Source of the DNA: Anisakis pegreffii
Lineage: Eukaryota > Nematoda > Chromadorea > Rhabditida > Anisakidae
Length of the DNA stretch: 64,000 nt
Assembly: GCA_035041965.1 (NCBI GenBank)
Contig: JAPYMA010000256.1
Span: forward strand, 62,001 to 126,000
Reading direction: 5' to 3'
The first letter of the stretch is position 1; the number at the start of each line of letters is the position of its first letter. The notes under the pieces were generated by a model. The model did no database searches. It had not been told where the DNA came from and worked only from the letters and a program-made list of their open reading frames with translations. This document shows, piece after piece, positions 14,201-26,319 of this stretch. The translations under genes were made by a program, and so were the position numbers.

Positions 14201-17200
14201 AATCTCGGAGACTTTGAAGAATATCTGCCAAAAAAGCTAAAAACTCAGTGCAATACGTGCAAAAATGGAGTTATTTGAATTGATGTATTCAACTCGTCAC
14301 AATCCATTCATTAATTTCAAAAATGTTTTGCGTTCACCGAATGGTTAATTATCAGAAGTTGTGCGAAAAATGAATGCCAATAAACCATTTCGGTAATGTG
14401 CTACAGCCTTTCACGCCACCAATAACAATTCAGCTAAGCAGTATTTTCTGTCACATCAGATTTTGAATTCGACGAAGGCACAGAATTATTGCATTGCGCA
14501 TTTTTTGTGATCGATATTCTTGTGCGATCTAAGTGGAACCAATCGCCATTCTCCATATCAAACCATAAAATTCCAAGATGGAAATTGCCGTTCAAATTCG
14601 TTTTAACACAGTTTGCGAACCACCAACCTGAAATTAATCAACCAGCTCATCACATCACCCTGATTCTCCTCATTAATGTAATATTTGTATAAGAGCGCTG
14701 AAAATTTGTCTGCATGTAATCTGAATTAAAAAATTGGGATGAGACAATCAATTGCCCTAATTTTCCAACGAATTCTTCCTCCATTCTCCCAACAACATAA
14801 ATTTTATTGCTGGAAAACAAGATTGCCAGTTCAAGTTCATGACAAACGAACCAAGCTGTAGTCATTAGCTAATATAATCGCCTCATACAATTGCCGAAGA
14901 GGATACTTGAATAATAACGAAAAACGATTTTTGAAAAGATGAAGAATTTTTGTTCGATCTGTTGATGAAATTCATTCAACGTATTTGGAGTTATTCACTT
15001 CTTTTTGTGCCCTCAAACTATTTATGCGCCAACATAACATCAGCACATTGAGGCTATTTCGTGAAGTGTAATTCGGGAACCGTTCTCATGTGAGATGGTG
15101 ATTCTCGTAGCTGCACGGTGTGATGTGTCGATTCTAGAGGTACAGTAATTGTTTTCCTGATTGTGAGGATTTTATTTAGTTGCTAATAAGCTGAGCCATT
15201 GTTTTAATTTCATTCAAAACACCACACTGGGTCCAATCCATTCGTCAGCTGATCTGCTCATCCACTATCAACCGCTGACCTCATTTAAGGCTGATTTTCA
15301 TTAATCATTCATCTTTTTCTTGTCAATTCATTAAAATACAGCTAAAACCGAATGAAACCAATCAATAATCGAATTTGATTGTACCTGAACACACAACTCA
15401 GTCAATCACAACAATATGTAAATGCAGCACACGGTTTTCTGTATGATGATCTCATTAAGACTGCATTGTAAATGAATCAGTAGATTATCACGCTCTACTC
15501 TCTCGCAACGTTCACTTCATTCAGCTTATCGGTGTGTATCTATGGCATGTACGTCCACGAATGATCTCTCGCAATACTTATGCTAATTTGATACAAAGTT
15601 CGCTTAAAGGTACCCAACTAAAGCACATCAAATCATTTCACAAAACACTGTCCCATCTACCTACCAGCAGCATAGTATCGTGCACAATGTGTGCTACTTG
15701 TATCCTCGTCCCGATCCAAACTGCTGAAACGTCGTCCATCATGGAATGACATCGCGTCTGTTAGATTGCTTGAATTGCTGTCGTAGTTCGATATACTCAA
15801 TCTGAATCAGTCTTTAGAATAGTCATAGAGGCCATTTCACTCTATCTAGGAATCTTTCTCTCAAAAGTTTGCATTCGTTATTCTGCGATTCCTTGAGCAT
15901 CTTCACCAGTTACTCTTACCCAACGCTCTTTTGAACAGTCCAATGGATTTTGATTTGTGCAATGCATTTGTTGACTGTAATGGAAATGATCCATTCTGAG
16001 ATGAACAACACCGATAAGATCTGCTAGGGTCCTGAACCACTTGAACAACTATCAAAATATATGCAGCAGTACTACCTATAGAGGTGATCGAAATCCGAAA
16101 CCGAGAAGTTGTGATAGATAGCTAGACGGTATTCGCCAAAAACGTCCCATGTCTCGAAGCGAATCGAGCAATCGCAAAGCTGTGTCAACGCGTTTATGTA
16201 CTCGTTACCAATCCAGTGATCTGCATCCACCTATAGAACATCATCACTTCATGCTGCACATCAGTCACGAGCACGTAAATGCACTGTGTTGCTAATTTGG
16301 TTTATCGAAAATTAGCAGCATGGCGCATTTGCGTGCCAATGTCTAATTAGTGCAGCATTTATTCGCATCCCGTCCTCCTTAACCTCGTATCCCCTAATTG
16401 GCATTAATTTCTTCCAGTATTTCCTTTGGCCCCTTCCCCCTCCCCCCTCCACTCTCCGATCTAGTTCCAGTCCTCATTTTCAGTGGTATTCACTCACTAG
16501 CTCAGCCCCCTCATCCCTCTTGTCGGTTCCTTACCAAATTCTGTCATTTTGTTTAAGTCAAGCTAAAAACTTCACATCGTCACCGTTTTTTACAACGGAC
16601 TTTGAATATTTCGTCATATTTGATGATACTTTTGCTGTATCGTTAAACTATCAATAAAAGAAGAACTTGAAGGTGCGTTGTCCAGGTTGATGCGTAATAC
16701 GGTAACATAGTTATACGGTATCACTTGTTTGTTGTCTGGACGTACGTATTTGACGACGATGCAGTTGTTCAAATACCATAGCCGACTACTACTCAAGTGC
16801 CCACCTCTCTAGCATTCATCATCATGAATGTAGATGAGCATACGAATGCATCTATTTCAAACACAATACAACTCACATTACCAAACGGCCAACGATATTC
16901 TTCAAAGGTTCGATTGAATCGTACTGCACCATCCATTCTCTGCTGAATTATCGTCCAGTCCTTATCACAATGAACCATTTGAGATGGCAGCTTATCTGAT
17001 GGCTTTATCAGAAGATATTCTTTATGAACACCATAAGTTGTCATCGAATCAGAGCATGCTAAAAGTGATCCTTCTTACACAACAAACACGAACATACATC
17101 TCAACAAAACACAGTTAATCGAGATTTTGCACCAGAAAAAATACTAACAATTTGCTGAATATTCGGTTAACGTTTCGCAAAGAGATTCACTCGGATTCGG

Positions 17201-20200
17201 GCACTAAGGTTCTTTCAAAACAGAATGCTCTTTCCGTTATGGATACATGCATAGAAACTTTTCAAACCATTTGAATTGGAAAAGTAATATGGTTTGAGCC
17301 GTGTGTTATGTATCGATTTTCATGGCAAACAAACGCAGGTGCGGAAACAAAAGTGGGGACAGTGAAATGCTATTTACGAAAGGATTTATCTGTGAATAGA
17401 GATAATTTATCTGAGATAACATGACTGAAATGGGTGGATGAAAATATGCATCCAAATGTGGGGACATGTGAACGCTAATCCAAATATCCTTTATTATTCA
17501 TTAGAGTTTATTAAAATCAGATATAATTTCTCCCTTGACGGGGACTGATAAAAAGGAATCCAAAGGCGAATCTCCATTGAAGAGAATGTGATAAGAGGCA
17601 TCTGAAATTAATCGCGAAAGACTCTTCAAACAATGGAAATGATGATAAATCGGCAAAATGGCTATACAATTAGATGAAGAGTTGTTCGTGCTATTTTTCA
17701 ATGATATATTTGTGTGAGATTATGGTAAGAAAAAAAAGGCTAAAAGAGTTCCTGAATGAGCAGATAATAAAAATTATATTAGTAGTAAGGAGTATCTCTC
17801 GGTGAAAGTAAGAAAGTACCCTTGGGTAAAGATGCCTCCAAATTATTTAAAGAGCTTTGACTGTCATTTAATTTCTTGATGACGTTCCTGAGGTTCGAGT
17901 CGAACTTCTCGAGTTTGTCGTTTGTAGACGCTAAAATCAACTGCAGTTGCCTGACAGTGCTCTCATCGGCCTTCTTCCCCACCTCCAAGATAAGCGAATC
18001 GACTTTGTAACGTTCATTCTCTTAAAATATAAAGTTTGTAACCAATTGCAATCGCACAGAATAACTCTAAATTTTTCCTCAGTTGTTCTCTTAGCTGATA
18101 GCCATCCCGAACCAACTGTAGTTTCATACGGTTCAAAGCGATGCTGCATCTCAAGTTTCAAAAGAGTGATGTTCATTCAAAGAAATGTTATCGAATGATC
18201 GTGCGTTTAATGCATTTTTTGAAGAGAAAAACAAAAGTGAGAAGTATGATTTCAAATCTGTATTAGTTTTGATTTTCCGGAAAATAACTGCTGAATGCAT
18301 AACTGAAAGTGCAATGTGATGATAATTCGTCTAAAAAATATTCATCGCTATAAAAAGAGTTGATAATGATTCATCGAATATTAAAACCAAAACGATGAAG
18401 TGAATTAATTTGCATATTCCGCCGTTATATCACAGCACTAATCCATCGCCACATAGCAATCGCATCCCTGCCACTACCACTTGAACACTTCACACATACA
18501 AACTTTACTCCTACCCCGTATTTGAATGCACACTACATTTCCCTTAGAGCAACCACAATCGTTCACTGATTCGCATGAAAGGCTAACTTTCAAGATATTG
18601 TGCATAGCGTTATGTTCATTGTTACAAATTGATGCCCGAAATTGCTTTAGGAGTATAGATTTGAAATAAATTGTGAAGATGTGAAGAATAGAAATGAGTT
18701 TAAAGTTGCTGGGTTGGTTGAAAATGGAAAAATGCTTCATGCAAATGATGTGGTGAACGATAAAAATGCATCCTTCCATCATGGATTACTACTTTCGATT
18801 TAAGAATTTATCGCATCATGCTATCCTTCGTCAAACTCTAGATAGATTGCGATGATAATGGCATTGCCGCCTCAGTCAGAGGGAAGCTAGATCGGGGACA
18901 GGGCTTGATTTGTGGAGAAAATTTTTAAAGATAGGCCAACGAGCTGAGGGTGAAATTTGTACTTCAAGAAAACGAACTGACATATTCATTCACATATGGA
19001 ACGGTAAAAGCTGATTTGTAGTGCTGACATTGATTGTTACTTTTCGTTTGTTTGTAGATAAACGTTCATCGAGAAAAAGTGTCTTACCGAACAAACTTTG
19101 CATTTTTTCGAGATCGATTTTGGATCTGATTGCCATTTCAGTCACATTACATGCAGCCGTTGACAGTAAACCATTGTGAGTGATATTCATAACTTCAACC
19201 TGAAACCTCGGATGAAGTTCGTTTGTTGAATCATTGCACAGACGATAATCGGAGAGTTCTCGATCAAACTTCATTACTCACCACTACCAACTCTCACTGT
19301 ATCAGTTCCTATTATCATATCAGTTGTATGGTTTCTCTTTGAGAGGACTTTTAAGTAGGATATGCAGGTGAAATGTGAACAAATAAGTGCGCTGACTTCA
19401 TACCCAATAGAATAATGCCACGTTGTATTATAAAAATTATCGTCAGCTATTTCAGTTCGTTGAATTTCAATTATCATCTATTTCAGTCTCAACAATATAT
19501 CCCCTACTTTTTCTCCACCATAATTACCACTCACGCTGAGTTGCAACTCATTTCTGTTCGTATAATTAGAGTCAATTCGACTCTAATTATACAAGCAGAA
19601 ATGTTCGTCCTAAAGTTTTTGTGTCTTGAGAAGAAGGTTGCTATTCTATATTCTTTAACTCTATCGAGACGTTTTTTTGAAGATGATACTATTGGTCAAG
19701 TGACTCATCAGTACTGCACCTCTAATTTATGCTTCTCAGCGTACAGGATATCGATCCAATTTAATGTGAGTTTGAATGATTCAGTCAAATTTCATAAAAT
19801 GCAAAAGAAATGAAACTGCCAGTAACAATCATCAAATCGAAACTATGGCACTCAGTAATACGGTATGAAATGCATAAATCAGCAGAAATATCATCAACAC
19901 ATCAAACATGATCTAAATATATGAACGATGCAAATGTATAGACATTCATCCTGTTCATGTTATTTTTGTGCAAGCACATATAAACGGCATGGTGCATCAC
20001 AATAACTTCTGAATTAGAACACTGAATTGCTAATGAGTTAGGAATAGTACGATGATATGATGAAGAATCAATGGAACAACAATGAAACCTACTTGCAATT
20101 GGTTTTATGATATCGTGCAACAAGTCAATAACAGAGGTGTGATTATCAAACAATAGCCAATTTCTGATAGAGCTTCAAGAAATAACCTGTAGATTCGAGA

Positions 20201-23200
20201 GTTTTAATGCCGCTTTATTGAACTTCGTCTCCAGTGAATTCAAAATTGACATTTGATCGGTAAGTGACGAGAATAGACGAATGTGTGACAACTTCATTGC
20301 ATCACTGACCAGCATCCATTTTTCAGTTAATGATCTTGTTCTATTCAAACCATCCTCGATTCTCAACAATTTGTCATTCTAAAATTCTCTTTGATTTAAA
20401 AGTTGCACACTTCTTTCACAAAGTTCTCAGCATATCAGTTCAAGTTCTTTTCAATTCAAGAAGGAGTCATCATTTCAGTATCATATTATAAATGTGATAT
20501 GGAATAGTTGAGTGACTAATTTTCATGTGACGGACTGAAAGTAGCTCGGCTAAACTGCAGTTTGATATGAAAGCATCATACACACCACTTCGAAAGTTCG
20601 CAATTCACTCAGCTCGTCAGATAACAATGTTAAAATGCCATTTGTGAGAGTATAAATGTTTGAACCTGAAGTTTCTGCTCCTGATGCCTCGCTTGTTTTT
20701 CTTGCTTATTTTGTAGTTCCAACTGAAGCATTCGTTCAGTTATGTTCTTTTCGTTTTGTCGACTCGTAATCTCCTTTCCGATATTACTCGAATTCATCAT
20801 ACTTATATCGCTGGTAATTATATCAACCGTAGTTTTCTGAGTACGAAAAATGAGAAGTTATCAAGTTTCGAATGATACGCACAGTGGTATGAGAAGATTG
20901 GTTTTCAAAGTTGATCATCCATGAATTAGTTTAATTACAACGAAAGAATTTATCGAATGAATCTTTCTAACTCACAATGCATTTTATGCAAAGATTGAAC
21001 TTCACAGATCACTACAAAGTAAAAATTTTAGCAGGCAGATGGAACATTAATAATTATCGCCTGAATCTACTGAAATCTCTGCTCTTCGAATGACTCAATC
21101 AACAATGTCTTTGTTGATTCTCTTAACGATTAACTATTGGGCACCGAAAAATTTATGATCAAATGCACAAAACTGATATATATCCAGCAAAATGGTTTTG
21201 AATTTACACGGTTTTAACCTAGACTTATTTACGTCCTCTCACAATCAGCAGTTTGTAACAGGAAAGATTCGTTCATAGCACTGAATGAAGTAATGATTAA
21301 GATTAAATTCGTTAGTTATAAATATTGCTGAAAGATTTGAGAATGACTTTGCTCATGATCAGTCAAATGTGAATCATCATATTTCTTGAGAACATGGTCA
21401 TGCATGCATTATTCAAAAACAGACCAATTGTGTGATGCGATTATAAAGATCATTGATATTGCGATCACTATCATAAGTATTGCTCAGCATACGACCATCT
21501 ACAAATAAGAACAAAGCAAGCAATTATCGTTCGGGAATCCTCTATGAATGATTCACATGGAGAGGGGAAGGGCGCCTCAAGTACCGTAATTCCAGAATTT
21601 TACATTTTGGTACCCTTCAAGATGCATCTTCGAAGAAAGTGAACGTTTTTGTGAGGAAATTTCATAATGAATAACGCATAAGACATCACGAGGTTAAATT
21701 GAACTGAAAATTTTTTGTTCTTGAGGTTTGTCCGAAATTTAAAGATTTTTATTTAGTTTCGGAAAATTTTGTATGTCTGATTCAATCATAAGCAAACAAA
21801 TTCCGATATGAAAACAGTTTGAACGCAGAATCAGCGAATTCAGTGCATCGATTTCCTAAAGTCATTACCGATTGCATAAAGTACTTCGCCTCGTTCACCA
21901 CTCCCTCCATCCTCTGAGTCATCCATTGACTTGTAAGAAGTACCCATATCAATATCGCCTCTCAACTGTGCCAGTTCACTCTATAAGTTACTTCTCAACG
22001 AATTTGCATTCAAACAATCAATTGAGCAATTAATTTTTTTGAAACTATTTCTAAAGCTGACAGAAATGCATATCTGGAACTGGCATTGCAGTGATTCAAT
22101 AAACAGTTTCAAAGAAGAATCACAACGACTCGATTGAAGCGATAAGCAAAGTCGATAGAAAACCCATTACTGCTAACCTGGAAACGACTGAGCAAGAAAT
22201 CGGTCCATTTGAATTTTTCTTTGATTTGTTGAATGTCAAGTTCGATGTTCGCAATTCTGCTCTCTTCAATAGGCACTTCATGTGGCATTGAGTCCTGTGA
22301 TTGAAACCTTTTGAGAAACCTTATCAATCAATGAAAAGCGGCACTTAATCAGCTGGTCAACGAGGTGGTTGAAATTGAAGTTGATGCTTGACGCTGGCGA
22401 ATACATAAATCAGGACATGAAATTTGGAAATTGTGGCAGTTGAAAATTCGAAATTTTGGTCGTTTGAAACTCTTTTGAAGCAGCATAATCATACCAAATG
22501 GAGGATGGTACCAGTTGGGTGAGGGAGTCGCGTTGGTCGAGCTGATGTAATCGTCTCATAAGTTGTTCCTTCGCCAGTCAAAATTGCATTTCCGTCTGCA
22601 TTCGCTTGTATCTCCTCAAAAATCACAACAATTTTCAGCCATTACTTGCAGATGTTATGGATTCCGAATTTCAAGTATCGTTCATTTGCAACCCTAGCAT
22701 GGTCACGTCTCTCACAGCTTTTAAATGCGTCAAGTTGCAGTGTACTTCATTTTGGCGAGCTTCCTTTCAGTTTCCTTATATCCATTTCTAATTCAAATAT
22801 AATGGGAGAGTTCACATTTCTGGAACTTCTTCTAAATTCCTTACACATTTTTGGCGTTATATTAGTGGTACTTCACAGTTTCATTATCAACACTAAGTGA
22901 TATCGATATCATGAAAATTTATGCTGAAAATTGATGTTTTTTTATTTTTACCTTATTGCTTGATTTGCTTGATACAACTTATGAGTCATTGATTATGAGT
23001 TATGCCTTCATTTATCACTGCTCTAAACGTGCCTTCCACAAGTAAAACGATTGCTTTCTCAAAAATATTGCGAAAGAACGCTTTTATCTGTCAGTATCAA
23101 TTGCTCACTTACTTAATCTCTACGTAAAATGAAACATTCCATTCAATTATCTCACCTCATAATCAGACGCTGTACCCGACCGCTTTGGAATATCATTGAC

Positions 23201-26200
23201 ATCCTCCTTGGATATATCATCGCTACAATTCAGTGCAATAAATCACGCTGATGAGTCTTCATCAATATTCAGTTTTGCAAATCCAAATTCATGTAAAGCA
23301 TCACATTGTTCTTATCATTGTTCCAAACAACGAATAGTTTCTCTTCGAACAATTGATTACCTATCTACTTGAAATAAATTAAGTGTCGGTCGGCTAATGC
23401 TGATGTGCTAATAACTTTCCGCAGCTGTTCTAGCTGCTTAACCAGTTAGACTACGATGTATTCTCTGCTTCAAAGATGATGCAAGTCAGCAGAAATGTTT
23501 TTTAATGCTCTATAAACTCAAACTAGAAGTTAAATTATTTGAATATTTACCAAAGTTTTCTCGATGAGATATCTATTCGATTCTTCATAAAACTGATGCA
23601 GTATTTGCCTTATATTAAAAATTATATGATTCAAATAACTAACTCCAGTGTTGCTGATGATGACGACTCGGAGTCAGTTTGAATGAGTGGATGAAAAGTT
23701 CTCTTCTGCCGATCCAGTTCAAGGGCATTCAATCTTGCCTCGAGCGCTAACATTCGCGCATAAATGGCTTGAGGGTTTCCATTTGCAGATTGCGAATCAA
23801 TTTCAATTACATTACAATGAACTTGATGAATTATGAATATAAACGCAAAAATTGAGTTGATCACACCGAAGTGGTGATATGCAGTCATCATTAACTCAGT
23901 GAAATGGGCTAAGGAAGCCACCTAACCTCAGCTGTTGTATACAGAAGAAAGTGTTTTGAAAAGCTGAATTGATCGACGATGCTGAAATATTCGTTGATTT
24001 TCTGAGATCTTTGCGAAATGTTTGCAATCTTTCTTCAAAGCACTTTAGATTTAGAATTGATGCGATGTGAATAAATGCTGATGAAATCTCTGGCTCCGAT
24101 CGATTTCTAACAATCAAGTTCACTTAAAAGCACTAGGATATCAATCATGGTCATATGACGACTGATAAAATTGATTGATGGCTGAAGAGGCTGGGAGGTG
24201 ATTAGCAAGTAACTGACCAATGAAATAAGCAAAGGACACTAATGATACCCGATTGGCGGGAGTTGTGAAGCAAGATAAGAGATAGTTGTTGAAAGCATTG
24301 CAATTTGTATCATCATCATCATCATCATCAACAGTATGAACCGATACGAGAAGGATTGTTGATATTATGTTTTATTGATAGTTTATCGATGCGAACAGCT
24401 AACGTAAAATATATCACATACATATCGAACACAAAAAACATTCATCACAACAGCGCATTTTTTCGGGTTTTTTTTTTTGATGCCTTCATCAAAAAGCATT
24501 CATTCCTCAGCAAAAACAACATTAAATATATTTGCATATTTATGGGTGTTTTATAGCCTCACAATCGCACGTTGTAGATTCCGTTTTTAGCTTGGCTGCG
24601 AGCGAGCAGCTGGGAGTGTTGAAAGTTTAATCCTTCAAATCTGCAATATTGTAAAAAATAATCGCATTCGAAATTTGAAGGTAAACTGTTAAGTTCGATT
24701 ACTTTGTGCGAAACTCATTCTCACAGCTGACTATTTGAGTGCCAAGTGCATTCAACGCCTTTGCCCGCAACACAAACATGTTCAAAATGTTTTGACGTTC
24801 TTGCGAATTAACTTCTGAGAATGAGGCATCTGCAACGTCAACAATGAGTTTGCATGGTATCGAATGAATGAAGCATAAGCAACAATTAATTTCTGCATTC
24901 ACTCACATTCGTTTGTTACGAACATAACTCACCAGTGTTATGATTAGACTCTAATGTGTTTTTGATTATTCATCTACAAGAAGTTCATTCCTCAAGTACC
25001 GAAAATAATTACTTGCACCTGAGAACTTCCACAAGGATTCATCTATCGATAAACCAAATCACGCTGTGAGATAGTGACTGACATCTCCCCCGAAATTATC
25101 GACGAGTGAATAGTAATGAGTAATGAGATTGGTGCGATCGCAGCTTGTTCTATCAATAGTGTGATGTAGATAAAAGTGTTGATTGTTGGAATAACTTCCA
25201 GCATTCCATTTATCACTCATAATCAGCCTTGCGTTTCAAATTCTTTTTGTGCACAGAAAAGCACTTGAATGCGAGAAGAAACGTACCTCATAATCGCTGT
25301 AAAAGTTATCGCTTATTCCTGTTTTTTTTTTCGGACTTCCATTTATGATCGCACTCAAGTGTCTCTCTCCTTTGTATGATGTGATTTTTTTTTCTTGAAC
25401 TGCATTATGTGCAATTTTTGAAAACATTTCGTAATTCAGATGAAAACAATGAAAGTAACTGTGCACTTGCATGTATTTACAACCTTTCAAATCTGAGAAT
25501 ATTTATAATTAACAGTCCTCTACCTTCGAAGAGTCGCTAAATTTTTATTCACCTTAATTGAAATTGTCTGAAATTGAGTGGGAATGTCTGAAAGTATTCT
25601 GCAGACAATGATACGCATATGGGATTGCTTTCTTCTGGAAGGGCCGAAGGTTTTATTTCGTTTCGCAATCGCTCTTCTTTCAATACATGAAAATGAAGTA
25701 CTACAAAGGACAGACACCATTTCGGTTATGAAGATACTGAAAGCATCCGTTCGACTTACGTATGACCACGAAGGATTATGTAAAGTTCGTTTTTTGAAAT
25801 CAAACTTTCCTTTCAAAGGTTCCCATGGAAAAATCTGATTTGTTGTATTCATGTCATATGTGAGGTTACTTGAATCTGAAAGATTTTTGTATCATTATCC
25901 ATACTACTCCAAAACACTCCATTTTTGCTGGATATCTCGGAATTCTCGCAAACAACACATTTACTATTGCTTGCACAAGGAGGTGACTGAGTGAGCAATG
26001 TTTGTCGAGGCATTCAAATCACCACTGATAAATAATAACGATAGCATTTGAATCAAAATACCACTAAATCATAGAACCGTTGATTTAAAGTTGGCATTCG
26101 ATGCTACGCAGCCTTTCCCGTCACGATATACAATTGAGCAAAAGCAACGAGCTTATTTGGCAGTTCTTGAGGAACGTCTCAGTCGACGTAAACAACTTCG

Positions 26201-26303
26201 TCAATGTCTCAGTACGGTTCGTCAAAACTTTACTCTTGATTGTTTCATAACCTTCACTTCCCCGGTTCAATTGAATAATCGTTATCGCATAAACGCCTCT
26301 TAA
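2250..26303 (+). CDS. tbc-2: TBC1D2/TBC-2-type Rab GTPase-activating protein (PH, coiled coil, TBC)
   Basis: Exons: 2250-2316, 3912-4092, 4375-4552, about 5553-5625, about 5726-5784, 6938-7065, 7323-7409, 7799-7925, 8077-8168, 8323-8457, 9276-9414, 9902-9972, 10520-10709, 10868-11029, 11360-11449, 11634-11837, 12099-12230, 25605-25784 and 26091-26303. They give about 835 aa. Phases agree at every junction; exons 4-5 and 9 are the least certain. An N-terminal PH domain (residues about 8-105) has the closing tryptophan in SAEHWMSALQ. A charged coiled coil covers about 258-420. The TBC domain starts at LVRGGIPPSMRTTVW and carries both catalytic fingers, IxxDxxR (ITLDLLR) and YCQGMN. In the known family such proteins inactivate endosomal Rabs (C. 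elegans TBC-2 acts on RAB-5); target Rab here is inferred. Intron 17 is 13.4 kb and contains a whole minus-strand gene. The stop is followed by AATAAA. Confidence 0.9.
10868..12230 (+). other. tbc-2: First four exons of the TBC catalytic domain
   Basis: Four in-phase exons carry the N-terminal two thirds of the RabGAP domain: LVRGGIPPSMRTTVW, then the arginine-finger helix ITLDLLRTMP, then NPSIGYCQGMNF with the glutamine finger, then a helix ending LNWFLALFFDAVPFQ. The domain stops at a clean CAG|GTTGGT donor. The expected next stretch, TMIRIWDCFLLEGPKVLF, appears only at 25605, so the catalytic fold is split over 13.4 kb of genomic DNA. Confidence 0.9.
12887..13021 (+). other. Candidate alternative terminal exon of the TBC gene
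   Basis: A strong acceptor (long T tract then CTCAG) is followed by a 44-codon frame ending in TAG. Its phase 0 matches the end of the TBC exon at 12230. If used, it would replace the last third of the TBC domain with a charged helix beginning ISFALIEFLALD, giving a protein probably lacking GAP activity. I see no homology or nearby AATAAA, so it may be chance. Confidence 0.3.
14650..23891 (-). CDS. Secreted coiled-coil protein with C-terminal fibrinogen-related domain (FReD)
   Basis: Exons in transcript order: 23891-23644, 23222-23156, 22294-22178, 21980-21869, 21498-21425, 20836-20666, 20378-20187, 19199-19088, 18020-17820, 17058-16877, 16230-16076, 15801-15665 and 14855-14650. Every phase matches, giving about 657 aa. 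It starts MMTAYHHF with a hydrophobic signal core (SIFAFIFIIHQVHC). A long heptad-rich coiled-coil region follows to about residue 430, with many N-glycosylation sequons. The FReD (about 432-657) shows CDKDWTIIQQRMDG, FNRTFEEY, HWIGNEYINALT, the calcium-site-like DRDEDTSSTHC and WFVCHE. FReDs in ficolins, tenascins and angiopoietins bind acetylated sugars or receptors; the ligand here is unknown. Oddities: the usual Gly run before the first Trp is missing, the last exon diverges from the family, and the gene is nested in a RabGAP intron. Confidence 0.88.
16430..16457. repeat. C-rich low-complexity tract
   Basis: Runs of C interrupted by TT or T, ending CTCCACTCTCCG. It resembles the tract at 608-634 and lies in an intron of the FReD gene. 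Confidence 0.6.
16614..16808 (-). other. Candidate alternative terminal exon inside the FReD gene
   Basis: After a CTAG acceptor, a 64-codon frame runs to a stop. Its phase 0 fits the preceding FReD exon (which ends at 16877). The segment NYVTVLRINLDN and the earlier RLWYLNN look loosely like the FReD core (WLGN...LRVDLED). The main transcript clearly uses 16230-16076 instead, so this is either a truncating alternative exon, a degenerate duplicated exon or chance. Confidence 0.3.
19560..19592. repeat. Perfect 14-bp inverted repeat (hairpin)
   Basis: GTATAATTAGAGTC is followed by a 5-base loop and its exact reverse complement. It lies in a FReD intron and far from splice sites, so a splicing role is not indicated. 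Confidence 0.85.
23927..24814 (-). other. Candidate alternative 5' exons of the FReD gene
   Basis: Two coding-like minus-strand segments lie upstream of the signal-peptide exon: about 24814-24703 (ending in a GTAATC donor) and 24106-23927 (acceptor TTAG, donor GTTAGG). Their phases fit each other, and the second also fits FReD exon 2 at 23222. Both are charged and helical (SQERQNILNMF; CFEERLQTFRKDL), like the rest of the coiled-coil region. They could form an alternative start bypassing the signal-peptide exon. No clear in-frame ATG was found. Confidence 0.35.
24309..24330. repeat. (ATC)n microsatellite
   Basis: Seven uninterrupted ATC units just upstream of the FReD gene, within the host TBC intron. 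Confidence 0.95.
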
Positions 26304-26313
26304 ATACTGCTTC

Positions 26314-26319
26314 AATAAA
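26314..26319 (+). terminator. Poly(A) signal of the TBC gene
   Basis: A perfect AATAAA begins 11 bases after the TAA stop of the TBC gene, supporting a transcript end here rather than read-through. Confidence 0.6.

Noticed and set aside
18040..18176. Minus-strand frame beginning MNITLLKLEM next to a FReD exon
   Set aside because: The true reading frame of the adjoining exon differs and its phases already match on both sides, so this segment is intronic.
19902..20153. Minus-strand frame with DNHTSVIDLLHDI
   Set aside because: It lies too close to the exon at 20187 for an intron, and the FReD phases are complete without it.
23375..23475. tRNA-like stretch on the minus strand with TCTAACTGGTTAAGC
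   Set aside because: It resembles a tRNA D arm but lacks a T-loop sequence and a matching acceptor stem.
25236..25490. Minus-strand frame with a good GTACGT donor
   Set aside because: Coding potential is possible, but its phase does not fit the candidate exons downstream and it has no domain.
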